DNA of 64,000 nt from Nepenthes gracilis (Eukaryota; Streptophyta; Magnoliopsida; Caryophyllales; Nepenthaceae): contig BSYO01000019.1 in assembly GCA_033239525.1 (NCBI GenBank), forward strand, positions 6,205,087-6,269,086. The letters are read 5' to 3'. The notes below the pieces were generated by a model. That model was not told the origin of the DNA. It did not search any database and saw nothing but the letters and a program-made list of their open reading frames with translations. Made by a program: the position numbers and the translations under genes. Shown here in pieces: positions 1-11,964 of this stretch (the first letter of the stretch is position 1; each line of letters opens with the position of its first letter).

Positions 1-83
1 TGCTCGAGTTATGGTTGCTGCTCCACTGATTGCATTTGTGACAACGCATATCTTGTATCTGAACTTCTACAATCTGGACTACG
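1..83 (+). CDS. PGAP3/Per1-like protein, penultimate exon (5' end outside window)
   Basis: The reading frame that starts at base 2 encodes a membrane-type stretch containing AAPLIAFVTTHILYLNFY and ending in LDYG, typical of plant Per1-like (PGAP3 family) proteins. The exon ends at 83 before a consensus donor (g|gtaagcc) and leaves one base of a Gly codon, completed by the exon at 2344. Family knowledge: Per1/PGAP3 proteins are multi-pass ER/Golgi membrane proteins of the CREST hydrolase superfamily that remodel the lipid of GPI anchors. Earlier exons lie outside the window, so the N-terminal part cannot be assessed. No frameshift or stop is seen in the visible part. Confidence 0.88.
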
Positions 84-984
84 GTAAGCCCGTCTTTCTT
101 GGCCTCCATTTATGTAGGACAGCTCAATGATCATGCATTTAAATAAAAGGTATGTTCCATTTTAAATAAACAAGTTAATTGTGGTGAAGTATGAATAAAA
201 ATATTTATATCGGATATGATGGATAATATATATTAATATTAGATATAGTATAAGAAAAAAGTTTTAGAGAATCATAAACTAATAGATCATATCGACCTAT
301 GTATCAAGTATATCAATTGATATATTATAATATATTATCGATATAGCAATATATCACTATTTTTTACAGTATTAGAAAATATTGATATATATCGACAAAT
401 ATTTATATATATAAATAGAATGAAAGAAAGAAAAATGTAGATTTATAAAAGCTTACCGTAGGGTGACAAGAAATGGCTTTAAATTTCTTCTACCTTCAAA
501 TCAATTAGAAATAAATTCATATAGCTGACTCAATTTAGTAAGATTTAAAGCTTTTTTATTATTGTTATTGTTGTGTTTCTTTATATGCTTGTAGTAACTC
601 ACATGGTATTATTTTCCTGGAGATAAACTCAACTGAGGATGATTTGCTGGTAATGATTATCTGGAAATGTCTATTGTACATCTCATGAGATTAAGGGATT
701 TCTGTGTTTGGATAAATATTAGCTGTTCATCTTTTATTCATTGTATCTTCTTTTATGAACTTTTTAGTCTATGTAGAAAATTTGATAAAGGCTTGGATTA
801 GAAAGACAATAAACCTATTTTTTTGTTTCCTCGTTGAAGTGAAATACAGAGAGATAGAGAGAGGTGGAGAGAGAGAGACTGTAGGCAATGCAAAATTGTG
901 AATATGATCCTCTTTCCCTTACCCATGCTGATAGTCTAATTCAATCTAAGGCCCATGGAGGAGAAATTTTTTTTTTGTTTGGTT

Positions 985-1026
985 GGGGGGGGGGGGTTGG
1001 GGTGGGAGGGGGAGGAGTTGGGGGGT
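985..1026 (+). other. G-run tract, candidate G-quadruplex
   Basis: An unbroken run of about twelve guanines is followed by at least four more G runs of three to six bases separated by one to six bases. On the sense strand of the intron this satisfies the usual four-tract G-quadruplex rule. Whether it folds is inference. Run length may also be a sequencing weak point. Confidence 0.6.
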
Positions 1027-1092
1027 TGTCCTGACAGAGTCAGGGGAAGCCCCTCCTGCCGACAAGAGCCATTGGATCAAATATTAAATTAC

Positions 1093-1247
1093 CCTTATTT
1101 TATATTATTTAAAAATTTAAAAATATGGTAATTGTTATATTTTTTTTATTAATGTTTTTTTCATATATGAGTATTTTGATATTTTAATAATAAAATAAAA
1201 AATAAAAACTTGTTTTATAATTTTTTTAAAAATAATATAAAATAAGG
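1093..1247. repeat. Short AT-rich inverted repeat, MITE-like
   Basis: The left arm at 1093-1110 (CCTTATTTTATATTATTT) is perfectly complementary to the right arm at 1230-1247. The arms enclose about 119 bp of AT-rich DNA, giving a 155-bp stem-loop unit. No clear target-site duplication was found, so calling it a MITE is only an inference. Confidence 0.45.
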
Positions 1248-2343
1248 ATGATTGGATTAAGATTCAAGGGCCATCAACTATGGGGATCCCTTCGTTGCAA
1301 TGTTACTTTGAGTTTGATCTTCTTTCCCTTAGCTATGCAGTTTGATCTTCTTTCCCTTAGCTATGCTGAAATACTAATTCAATCTATGATCTTGGAATCA
1401 CATCAAGTCCGGCTCTTGGCAGTGGATTTCAAATTCTTTTTCGAGATTTTCTCTACTTGGTGTGGGGAATTTGCTTGGGAATTGATCCTTTTTCTTTCTT
1501 GCTTTTCTTTTTCTTTTTTTTTTTTTTTTTTTAAGGAAACAAAAGAACCATTGATTTAATTGTGGACAGCTGTTGGAAATCTTAGGGAAGCACCATTGAT
1601 TTAAATTCATAATTTAAATTCTGATCATCCCTCTTGTTAACAACCTCATCCGCTGATTCCTGCTAGACCTGATCAAAACTGAGCATTCAATTGGGTGATT
1701 CAAAATTTTATAGGATTTAGCAAAAATATATCGATATTTGAACCGGCACAGCTAAAAAAATTAGTCCTGATTATTTTTTGGATTGAGCATAATCATGGTA
1801 AAAGTGACCAGTTTGGCCGCATCTGACCTGAATTATGAATTTTTTATGAATATATTTTTATTTAAATTAATATCAAGTTGATAAAATTATTTTAATAGAT
1901 TATATTTTTATATAATTAATAACTTTGATATAAGATTATTTTAAAATAACTTTTGATATAAGATTATTTTTTTCAAATATGTATTTAATTAATAATCTAA
2001 ATATTTTTGTTTTTGGAATAATTTTATGTTTTAGATACTTTTTAATGTAAATATAACTTTTTCTAAATAAAAGTATTTAAAAATAAGTATTTGGATTATG
2101 GATGGGCACGGTTATGTTTTTAGCCCGTGTGTTTGAGCTGTGTTTGGTTCGACCCGACATAGCGGTCATAGATTTTAGATAAATCTGAGCAATGTTTGGC
2201 CCAAACTTGATCTTAATCGAGTTTATTTTTTAACTATTTATTTTTCCTTATTTTTTCCACAGACTCATCTGTACCCTACTCTGCCTACCTGACAATATTA
2301 GTTGGGTTTTTTTTTCACCCGAGCCTTCTACTAATGTTTGCAG

Positions 2344-2630
2344 GCCTGAATCTGATAGTGTGTGCAACCATGGGGGTTGCGCAGCTTCTATTATTGGCTG
2401 TCTGGGCTGGTGTTACCTGCCACCCATCTCGCCGGAAGTTGTGGGTGGTGGTGTTTGGCGGAGCTCTTCCCATGCTTTTGGAGATATACGACTTCCCACC
2501 TTACCGCGGTCTCGTGGATGCCCATGCCCTCAGGCATGCTGCCACTATACCACTGACCTATCTCTGGTGGAGTTTCATAAAAGATGATGCTGAGTTTCGA
2601 ACATCGACTCAGATAAAGAAAGCAAAGTAG
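2344..2630 (+). CDS. PGAP3/Per1-like protein, last exon
   Basis: The exon starts after the tttgcag acceptor at 2344, completes a split Gly codon and ends at TAG 2628-2630, adding about 95 residues. It contains hydrophobic segments (MGVAQLLLLAVWAGVT; LWVVVFGGALPMLLEIYDFPP), the signature VDAHALRH, IPLTYLWWSFIKDDAEF and a lysine-rich tail, KKAK. The DAHAL-H motif carries the conserved Asp and His of the CREST/Per1 family, and the C-terminal KKAK resembles ER/Golgi retrieval tails of plant Per1-like proteins. Plant homologues commonly read ALWH where this one reads ALRH. The frame is open from splice site to stop, so the visible part looks functional. Confidence 0.92.
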
Positions 2631-3080
2631 AAGCTCCCCATCTGTTGGTACGCTTTCTCTGTGATCAGCTTATGCCTTTAAATTAGTGTCACGTAACGTG
2701 TCAATTAGCTGTACTGATGAGCTAATTTGCCCTCCGTTGGTCACCGATGCTGACTAAGCTGTCTTTTTTCCTCACCGTTATGCATCTCCCCGGACGACCT
2801 CCTCGTCGGACACTTGTGTTTTAGTGTCTTTGGGTTAAAGCCAAGCTTTGTTTGCACATCAATGTGTTGGAAAGGATTTTGTGGTGAGATGTGAAGTATA
2901 GTTTGTGACACAGTATTGTTTTTCTTTTCCCCGGATTTTCTACGTATATTTGCCCTCTTTTTTTTCGAGCTAGTATATTTCTACGAGCTCGAGTGTATTT
3001 GCTTATGTTTATTTGGCGTATTGTATGTAGGGGCATCATACTGTACACTGAATTTGCTTTATTGTGATATAAAAATTATG
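2631..3080 (+). other. Probable 3' UTR of the PGAP3-like gene
   Basis: About 450 bp of mixed-composition, T-rich sequence follows the stop codon. No canonical AATAAA was found; the AT-rich stretch near 3067-3076 (gatataaaaa) is the nearest candidate for a polyadenylation signal. The end is therefore approximate. Confidence 0.4.
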
Positions 3081-4860
3081 GGTTCGGGTTTATCTTTCAT
3101 GCAGTGTAGAACCAAGGTTCCATGCTTCTAATCATGTATATGCTTACATTGCTCTTTTTTTATTTTTCTTTGTTTTTATGCATAGGAGATTCACACTTTG
3201 ATTAATCAGACCTGGTAATTTTTTCTACCCAAATTGGTCTGCCGTTTCGATTTGGGTCAAATGTTTATTTAAAAAAATTACTAAAACTACAAAGTCATGT
3301 ATGATCGATTCTTAGCAGGTTTTTTTTTTTTTTTTCTCTAATGCTCCTATTAAATGAATTTTTTTAATAAAAGTTTAATAATTATATGTGTATTAGCTGG
3401 ATCTGCTATGTAATTGAACCTAAACCAAAACTAAAACCGGAAAAGATCGCAATATGTTAAAAATTGTTTGATTTGACTATCAAATTTTTTGATTTTATTT
3501 GGTTCAAGTGATAGGTGTTTTAATTTATTTGAAGAACTCTATTGAGTGGCAAAGAACAAGGGGGCTGCGACATGCTAGGCGTCACCGCCCCCGTGATTCT
3601 CATATACCTGTTAGACTGTGATCTAACAGGTAAAATTCATAATATTATTTTAATCTATTAAATATTATCTGTTAGATTACATAAGATCTAATGGTTCGAG
3701 GGCCGCATCTTCGCTCCAAGCATGAGTAGGATTCTCATTCCTACTGCTAGAGAAATTGTGATATTAACAATTGCCCATGTCTAGTAGCAGTTATTACTAA
3801 ATCGAGCTTTAGTGCACGGGACTTAGAAAAATTCAGAAGTATAAATCCTTGTACTTGTAATATATATAAACTTACTTTGTATTATAAGAAGGTCGATACA
3901 TTGCTAAACCTTAATTCGACAACCTCAAACCCTTTGCCTATGTCAATGTAATTTAAGGGAGCTTTGTTTTAGTTGTAGAGTTATCACTGTATAATACATT
4001 GGTAACGAATTTGAGTCGTAAAAACAGTATAATATAAGCTGATGCAAGACAACATTCAATAAAAGGTAATAGGTTGCATATATTCGTATTAGATTAGATA
4101 GTATTTAGGGAATCCATCATCCAAAAAAGGAATTTACACAACTTTTAAATAGTTTATTTAAGTAATTACTTATATAATGGTTGAAAATCACCTGTTAATA
4201 AAGGATCATTAAAATCTGATAGTATATCTGAAAAATAACTCAATGGTTAAAAATCACTAACAAGTGATCATATACTCTCAAATGAATCGGAGCCTACAAA
4301 GAAAAAGAAATCTACTCTATCTTCCCCTCTTATCCTTAGAAGTTGATTTGCGTCTTAATTTTGAGATCATTGAATGTAAATTTAACGGTTTATTTATTTA
4401 TTTCGTTAAAAAAGAAAAAATAATTTGAAAAAAAATTACAATAGATGAGTCGCTAAATTTCTATTTAAACTTTACAAATTTATTTCAAGTTTCATGTTTT
4501 CGTTATCAAAATCTTGCCACTTGAGTAGCATGGCAGTAGCAGCAGCAGCACCAACCCTTACTAGTTAATGACGATTCAAATCATTGAGTCGTGGTTGTTT
4601 ATGCATGGATAAGGTGTTAGCCACATGCATTGATTTTAATGATTTACATGTTGGGCCGGAGATACATCTAAACTTCACAAATAAGTTGAGAACTAACCTT
4701 CTCAATGATCGAAAATCGAACCAATTGGCAAAAAATACAATGAGGCAAAATGATAATATATACAATTACCATAATTACAATAATAACTAGCAAAAACAAA
4801 GCATACCAAATTTCTAGTCGAATTCCCTTAAATCTAAGGTTATAGCCACGGAATTAATGT
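3081..4860. other. Intergenic, no gene recognised
   Basis: AT-rich DNA without a convincing ORF. The only structures seen are two small inverted repeats: a GGGGGC/GCCCCC pair around 3560-3595, and CCTGTTAGA at 3607 facing TCTAACAGG with a six-base loop. Confidence 0.5.
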
Positions 4861-5540
4861 CTATATAACTTTATTATAAATTATAAGCTCGAGATATTGA
4901 CATCAACCATGTCCTTCGGTTGTATCATAATAGTAGTCCAAGATAAATACAATAAAAGATAAAAATGGAAGAAGACCATCAGTAAAAATGTCCAAAACAA
5001 TCATAGAGGATAACATATCCACGTATGGTAAATATTAGAGCAAGAATCAAAACCTAAAACGATGGCAAGAGTTTTCTCATCTTCTCTTTTTTTCTCTCAA
5101 GTTAGCCGCCAAAGGATTATTGAAGTTAGGCAATTATTGGCATAAAGATTACGTAAGATTTTTATAACAATGTTGGCACACGTGTGCCTGTCGAACGCTC
5201 ATCATACATCTAAAAATAGTATGTGTTGTGCATGTGCGCCCCTTGGGCGTGCATGTGTGGCCGCCCTTCTGTTTTCCACACACGCACGAGATTTAGAATT
5301 CACTAAATCAAAATTAGAATTCTTTTAGAAATTCTAAAATAAAAGTTGATAATAAAAATTATAGTCATTAATCAAATAAATTATTCCTAATTCATAGGAA
5401 TTTAGGACAATCTAAATAGCTAAATTAAATAATTAAACTATTATATTTTCAATCTTCTTGAGCTGAGTAAGAGATGTAGCCTAAGGCATGGGTGGAGTAA
5501 CCTGTTGTGGCTTATCCTTAATTAAGGTTTCATCTTTTAA
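4860..5540 (-). mobile_element. Possible LTR remnant next to the integrase remnant
   Basis: The segment has a pyrimidine-rich tract on the + strand near 5080-5100 (GA-rich on the - strand) and a GC-rich cluster near 5170-5290 with gcgcccc and gggcg motifs. The better-preserved LTRs in this window share this layout. It lies where a 3' LTR of the - strand remnant at 5545-7205 would be expected. Ends and target duplication were not found. Confidence 0.3.
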
Positions 5541-5544
5541 TTCT

Positions 5545-7205
5545 TCCTTTAAAATTTGGTAATGGATGGTGGAGATTGCGGGTACGTTATTAATAAAATA
5601 ATTATCTTTAATTTGGACTGTATCATTTTTCTTAGGTTGGAAAAATCTCGTCCTCTAGTTAGCTTCTTCAAAAGAAGGTTGGATATCAACAATGTTAGAA
5701 GTCAAAGATGCGTAATACTTTTCAACAAGTTCTACTTCAAATGTATTGTCACCAATCTTCTTAAGAACCTCCAATGGTCCATCCTTGTGTAGATGGAATT
5801 TAGAAATTTATTTGGTAGGAAAACATTCCTTTTCTAAGAGAAACCCACACTAGGCTACCTTCTTTAAATTCTTTTGCCTGTTGGTGCTTGCCTACTTAAT
5901 TTTTATACTTAACCGTTTGTTTAACGTTATGTTCTTGGACATCAGAATATATCTCCTTGATTTTTATACTTAGAGATTAGTGATAGTGGGATTGGAATAA
6001 AATTGTTTGGGCTAATAAGATTATTGTAATAGACCATCTCAAATGACATCCTACTTGTGGATTGACTTTGAGACCTGTTATAGGTAAACTTGGCCTAGGT
6101 AAGTGCCAAGTTTCATTGTCAAATGTTCTTTCCGATGATGATTCTTAACAAATTTTCAATGCTCCAATTGACAACCTACGTTTGTCCATTCATTTGTGGG
6201 TAGGACATATTAAATTTAACTTGAATGTCCATTTTTTTATATAGTATGTGCCAAAAATGTCCTATAAACTTGAAGCCCCTATCTGAAACAATTGTTTTTT
6301 AAACTCGATGAAGTTTCATTATCTCTCAAAAGTATAAATCGGTAATATTTGAAACATCCATTGTCTTCTTACATGGAACAAAGTGTCTCATTTGTGAAAA
6401 CCAGTAAACTATTACCATAATAGAGTCTTTATTTTGTTGTATGTATAAAGCCCAAGTAAAAAATGAGTATTTATATATTCTCGAGGAACTGTGACAATTT
6501 AAAGGGGTATAACCCTATGTTTTTGCCATGAGTTTTGGCAATATGATATATCCGACATTGTTCAATAAGTTACTTAACAACTTGAATCATATTTGGCCAA
6601 AAGAATCTTTCTTGTACAAGTATTAGAGTTTTGTTTTAACCAAAGTGTCTCGCTAATCTTCCCGTGTGAACTTTTTATAAGATGACTTCCTTCAAAGATA
6701 ATGAGGAACACAATGTCGATTTTCTTTAATAAGATAGCAATTAAGAAGCAATTTGCTTAATTGAACTGGACGCACACTCCTCCATAAGTAGGCTAAAGAA
6801 TGGATTATCCTTATACATGTTTTTTTTACTAATTCAAATCCAATACTCTTAACCTATAAAATAGAAAGCAGCAATTGTTGCCGACTTAGTGCATCAGCCA
6901 CCTTATTTTGGGTTTTGAATTTGTGTTAGATGAGAAAATTATGGGATTGAAGAAATTCAACCCAAAAGATATGCCTTGAATTAAGTTTTTGTTGGTTGTT
7001 GATAAATTCCAGCACCTTATGATCGGAGAAGAAAAAAATTATTTTGTTGGTAACAAATAGTGGCTCCAATACTCTACAGTATGTATGATGATATAGAATT
7101 TTTTTTTATTATAAGTACTATATTTTTTGTGAGATTCACTAAATTCCTCACAAAAACAAGCAATGGGCCTTATTTCTTGTCTAAGGACCACACCAATGAC
7201 AAGGT
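5545..7205 (-). pseudogene. Ty3/gypsy pol remnant (RNase H, integrase), chromovirus-like
   Basis: Many stops and frameshifts are present, but the - strand still reads in order: RPIACFCEEFS near 7150 and a SDHKVLEFINNQQ / LNSRHIFWVEFF segment near 7040-6955 (RNase H region), then MSYPQMNGQT followed by a stop and VVNWSIENL near 6210-6150 (integrase core; homologues read HPQTDGQTEVVNR), then GPLEVLKKIGDNTFEVEL near 5780-5720 (integrase C-terminal region). The order and motifs fit Ty3/gypsy, most like chromoviruses. No reverse transcriptase palm motif was found. It cannot encode an active enzyme. Confidence 0.8.
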
Positions 7206-8404
7206 CAGATACATTGCAATTAACTTAAAACACCTTGTAAAAATTGAAAAGTGTCGTGATTGGTGCTATCATTAGGAGGTGTTTTAGTTGATTAAAACTC
7301 AAATCCATCTTTGTCATCTATTTGAATGAGCTCCCTTCAAATATTTGGTTATTGGAATTGTCACCATGCTGAAGTCCATGATGAATTGTCAATAAAAAGA
7401 AGCTAAATAGTGAAAGCTTCATATTTCTTATAAAGTGGTCGGAGTCGGCCAACTTAGTATAACTTCGACTTTGATTTATTCTGCTTTCATCCGTCGATTC
7501 TATACAATAAAACCAAGTAAAATAAGAGTGTTAGTGAAAAAATGACACTTAGCTGAATTAGCATAGAGCTATTGTTCATGGAGAATCGAGGATGCTCGCC
7601 AAAGGCATGAAAATAAGATGAAGAAAAGGTTTGAAAGATTTAGCTAAATCCACTGGTTGTCAAGGTATGGAAATTAGATGAAGAAGATGGATTGAGATAT
7701 TAGTTCTTTTTATAGAAAAAAATATGTTGGGAAAAGAAGCCTTTCAAAGTAAAAGTACATAGTCAACAATTAGGAAATCTTTGTCGAAGTCATAGGGTAG
7801 CTAATTGATTGACCTAGCTAATCGGAAATGACTATTTACTGGATTTGGTTCCCCTGGGAAGTATCTCTCGAATAATACTAAGAATGGGATAATTTGATCC
7901 TTCTTTTGGGCATCTTAGAGTTTGAATTCAACATCTGAACATGAAGTCTAGTGTAGGGTATAGCCATGACAAGACTAATTTGATTGACTAATACATCGAG
8001 CTCATAAATACTAAGCATAGAAAGGAGAAAGCATAAACCTACCCATTAGACCCAAGCTTAAAGAATGAAGTTCTACCTTGACCTAATTTTAGTCAAAATC
8101 GGATTGACAATCAAGCGGTTGAGTGTTTGAATGGTCATTGAACAGATTAGGTCAAAAGCCTGACTGGTTGGATATTTGACCGAGTGGCTAATCCAATTGA
8201 GCGGTTGATTCAAACAAGCTGTTAACCTAGAGGGTTAAACCCAATCGAATAGTAAACCAAGCGAGCAGTTTATACTCTCTATAGTTAGCCCAAACAAGGG
8301 TTTCCCAACTAATATTAACAACTTGTCATCAACTATATTGCCTCTAGAAAACCCCTTGATCAAAATATACACAAATGTGATTGAAATAATTAATTTCTAG
8401 TTGA
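7206..8404 (-). mobile_element. LTR remnant, - orientation (about 7440-8331)
   Basis: On the - strand there is a TATA-like ctataaaaag near 7706-7715 and, near 7540-7570, a decayed version of the motif shared by the Tat-type LTRs here (tgacacttagctg against gatactcaagtcag). The far end near 8331 reads gtcatca, like the CATCA ends of those LTRs. The region 8100-8290 has repeated short gagcggttga-like motifs. Borders and target duplication are unresolved, and the 200 bp before 7440 are unassigned. Confidence 0.4.
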
Positions 8405-9081
8405 TGTAAGGTTCGGATTTAGATTTTATTATAATTGTAATTAATTAAGTTGAGATAATTAAAATTAAGATTAAATGAGAAAAAATTTGGTGAAAAATTA
8501 AAATTGGATCAAATCACATTAAGTTAATGGATACTTTATCGGCGCCTAACGCATGCCCGTGCATGAGATGGCTAGAGTGATCCCGCTTGATAGATGCTTG
8601 ATCAGAGCTTGAGCATGTTTTCCAGTGTACCCACACTCGAAACACGCCCGATAGGGTGCCCGATAGCAATTCTCGTGGGATCAATGCTCGACGCGTGCCC
8701 AATCGGCACTCGTGTGCCACAAAGTTTAGCCGTGATACCTAAGGTGTGCCTAATACAATCTATTACAAATATGAAGCCAAATTAAATTTCAACCATTTTC
8801 TGCAGAGTTTTGAGAGAGGAGATAGAAAGAGAAGATAATAAGAGAGAGAAAGAGAAAGAAGGAGTTAGAGAAACTCAATTTAAGTGAAATCAAGTAAGAT
8901 TTTTGATAATTTAAAATTAAGGCAAATGCATTCCAAACATTCTTTCCTTTGTTACTATTCTTTTCTCAAATTTTGAGTATTTCTTATTTTACATATTCAT
9001 GCATGACATAATTTTAAAACTAAGATATTTATATTTAACATGCATGTAAAAATTCTCCTTATTCTTCTACAATTATGTATA

Positions 9082-11492
9082 TGTCACAAACTCGAACCCA
9101 AGCAGATCAATTAAATAATTAATATACTTTAATTATTATATTCTCATAATTTCCAAACTCGGGTGTGACTTCAAACATATAGACTCCAAATTTTTTTTCC
9201 ACACAAGACCTTAACAGATAATATAATTGTGACCTACTTTACAAACTGTTGTAAGGGAATACCCAAATAACAACTCGTCCAACAAGTTCATAATATACAA
9301 AGTCATGATCTACCTTGGACCAACTCCAACATCTCATAACATTCCACACAAAATTTATTCGTATCCAATACATGATAAATGATATCAAAATTCAATAATA
9401 TGACACTCACTAGAGGTGTACAAAGTTACGCCGAAACTCTTCGTGTTACTGCGATGAAACTGATCTTCTACTCTGAAGGGATAAAATAGAATAATGAGCC
9501 TAACGTCCAACAAGTATCATAATAAAAAAATGAGTCTAAAGAATCGAATGATAATAGACAAATTGATAAATAAATAGAAATTCCAAATCTAAAAAATCCA
9601 ATCGTAGTCTAATTTATTAATTTAAATATTCAAAAAGGCCAATATCCAATTTTTTATATGTTTATATATATATGTTATATATAAACGAGTTTAATCCGAA
9701 CCGATTCCAATGTACCGATGTCCAATCCAAGTTCAAGTCCAAGGCCCGATCAGCTCGTGATCAGGGGCAAAGTCCGATAGCCGGATAATCCTATAGCATT
9801 CGCTGAAGTCGAAGTCAAAGAAGCATCGTGATAATTTTTTCAAGGGTCCGGATCAAAACATATAGAGAAGATACAAGGCCCAATTTAGGCAAAATCGGTG
9901 AATGTCAAATTTAGGTCCAAAAATCCAAGTCCAATACAAATCTATTAGATACAAAATTTTACACCAATTTGAGTTTTGATTATTTAAAGACTAGCTTCAA
10001 AAGGGTTACACATAATATAACCTTACTGTGTACCCATAGATAAGGTTGCTCACAATGTTTTGTCACCCGCGAATATTCTCAAGTTTGTCGAGATATATTA
10101 GGGCGATAATAGGACGTCCGAATATATTCTAAGGTCAAATCAAATCATCCAAATTTCCAAGCCATACACGGAAAGGAATTTTCAAATAACAAAATAATCT
10201 CCTATAGAGCCGCCTAGAATCTAATAATTTTAATCCTAATGTAGTGACTACAACCAGGCATGTGCATGTGAAAATGCACGGCCAATGTAAATTTTGTGTA
10301 TATTTTCGTTACATATACTGATATAAATATACATCGAGTCCAATAAATTTTTCGGGCTTTCAAAAGTTATAATAAATTCCTAAAATCAAAAATTCATATT
10401 TAAAACATCCAATTTAGCCAATAAACTGCACATGCATGTCCAAATTAAATAAATCAAGCAGATAAAATTTTATGCATATTAGTAAAAATTTTGTCTAAAA
10501 TATTTCGAGATATTAAATAAAGAGGAGGTTAGTCTTAATCTTATATCCCATAGATCGACAAATGGAGGCTTTGAAATACCGAATCGCGCACCTCAACTCG
10601 CGCACAACCCACAAAACCAAATGCACCAAAGACTGCGAGATCACACCGGTCATGGCGCACCTGTCACCACAGCACCACCACCGCCACCATTGACGACACC
10701 ACGGCTCCACCGCCAAAGACCGAGCTCCCCCTCACATCCGCGCACATCTCCTTAAACAACGCACCCAAACCCCTTTCTCTACTCACTCTGCGCATAGCCA
10801 CGCTAAATCGTCGCGGTCACTTGTGCAACACCACCGACGATCGACGACCACCGCGTCTTCACCCTTTGACCACTGCTGCAAACGCCGATGACAGCCCCGT
10901 CGGCTTCGATGGCTTCCCCCTCACCGCACCTTCACCAATTCACTCGCGGCCACCAATGACCAAGCTTATCAAGTGAACTTTGCCGTCCGACGCCAGTGTC
11001 GCTGTCGCCGCTTCCTCTTCCACCTCGCGCAGAGCCCGAATTCAGCCCTGAAACCCTCTCTCTCTCCTCTGTTTTTCTTCCCTCTTCTTTCGTTTTTCTT
11101 TCCCTTTTTTTTCCTCTGTTTTTCTCTTCTTTTTTTTTCCTCTGTTTTTTCCTTTTTTTTTCCTTTCCCTCTCCCCCGTTTCTCCCCTTTCCCAAGCCCC
11201 CTTAACACCCTTTATATAAAAAAAAACTATTATTATTATTATTATTTTATATTATCCCAATACCCCATCACTTATCCTATCTTATCCATCCTTATCCCTA
11301 TCCCTCTTTAATTTTTTGAATATATATATATATATCTCCATCGGATACTCTTGAACGCATAACGAGCACCAACCGTAAAATTTCTAATATTTCTTTAAAA
11401 TTTCACGATATTAAATAAATTTTTAAAACGTTCAATTTATTCAAATTCTCATTAAATATTAAAATATATTCAATGAGGTTCGGGATATTACA
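9082..11492 (-). mobile_element. Solo LTR 'R1', 2411 bp, inserted in LTR A
   Basis: On the - strand the unit runs from tgtaatatcccgaacc (11492) to gagtttgtgaca (9082), so it has TG...CA ends. It is flanked by a perfect 5-bp duplication, GTATA (9077-9081 and 11493-11497). A TATA box (TATATAAAGG on the - strand, 11209-11218) is followed by a long GA-rich leader (11050-11200 in complement). No gag or pol is present. Long ORFs across the pyrimidine tract are compositional, not genes. Confidence 0.88.
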
Positions 11493-11964
11493 GTATAAAA
11501 TTCAAGTCAAACTATATGTACACTGTATATTTTAGTTAGTTTTGCAATATTTATTCATGCATGTACTAAAATTATAATTAAATGACTTTTATATGTTTCA
11601 AATTTATTCATGACACTCTACATGTTTAAAGATGTTCCTGTATGTTTGAATTTGATATGTATGTCTTAAGAATTTTTTAAATTTTCCTATACATATTTAT
11701 ACTATAAGAGAAGTTGTTGAATTTCTGTAGAATTCTGTACTGATAATTTATTATGCTGTAAATTTTAAAATGTAGCTTTTATATGTTTTAAAATTTTATA
11801 TGTTTAAATTTCTGCACAGATTTTATAAACTACATATAAAAGAATCGATAAAATTTTGAATAAAAACTTTACAATATGTTAAAAACTAAGAATATTTTTT
11901 TAAAAAAAATGAGAAAATACAAGAATTATGAAGTATTATGTAGAGTTTTTATAAGTATTAGACC

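Larger units (their letters stand above)
84..2343 (+). other. Last intron of the PGAP3-like gene
   Basis: This GT-AG intron of 2260 bp has donor gtaagcc at 84 and acceptor tttgcag ending at 2343. The flanking exons join in phase. It is AT-rich and holds a guanine-run tract (985-1025), an AT-rich inverted repeat (1093-1247), a tandemly repeated 28-base segment (about 1312-1367) with a related copy near 903-955, and a long T run near 1512-1532. No ORF with coding character was found inside it. Confidence 0.85.

Noticed and set aside
3607..3630. Helitron 3' hairpin
   Set aside because: The 9-bp stem is there, but no CTRR terminus or A|T insertion context was found next to it.
10932..11311. Open frames of low complexity on both strands
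   Set aside because: They are translations of a polypyrimidine/polypurine leader of LTR R1 (runs of Phe/Ser/Leu or Lys/Glu/Arg).
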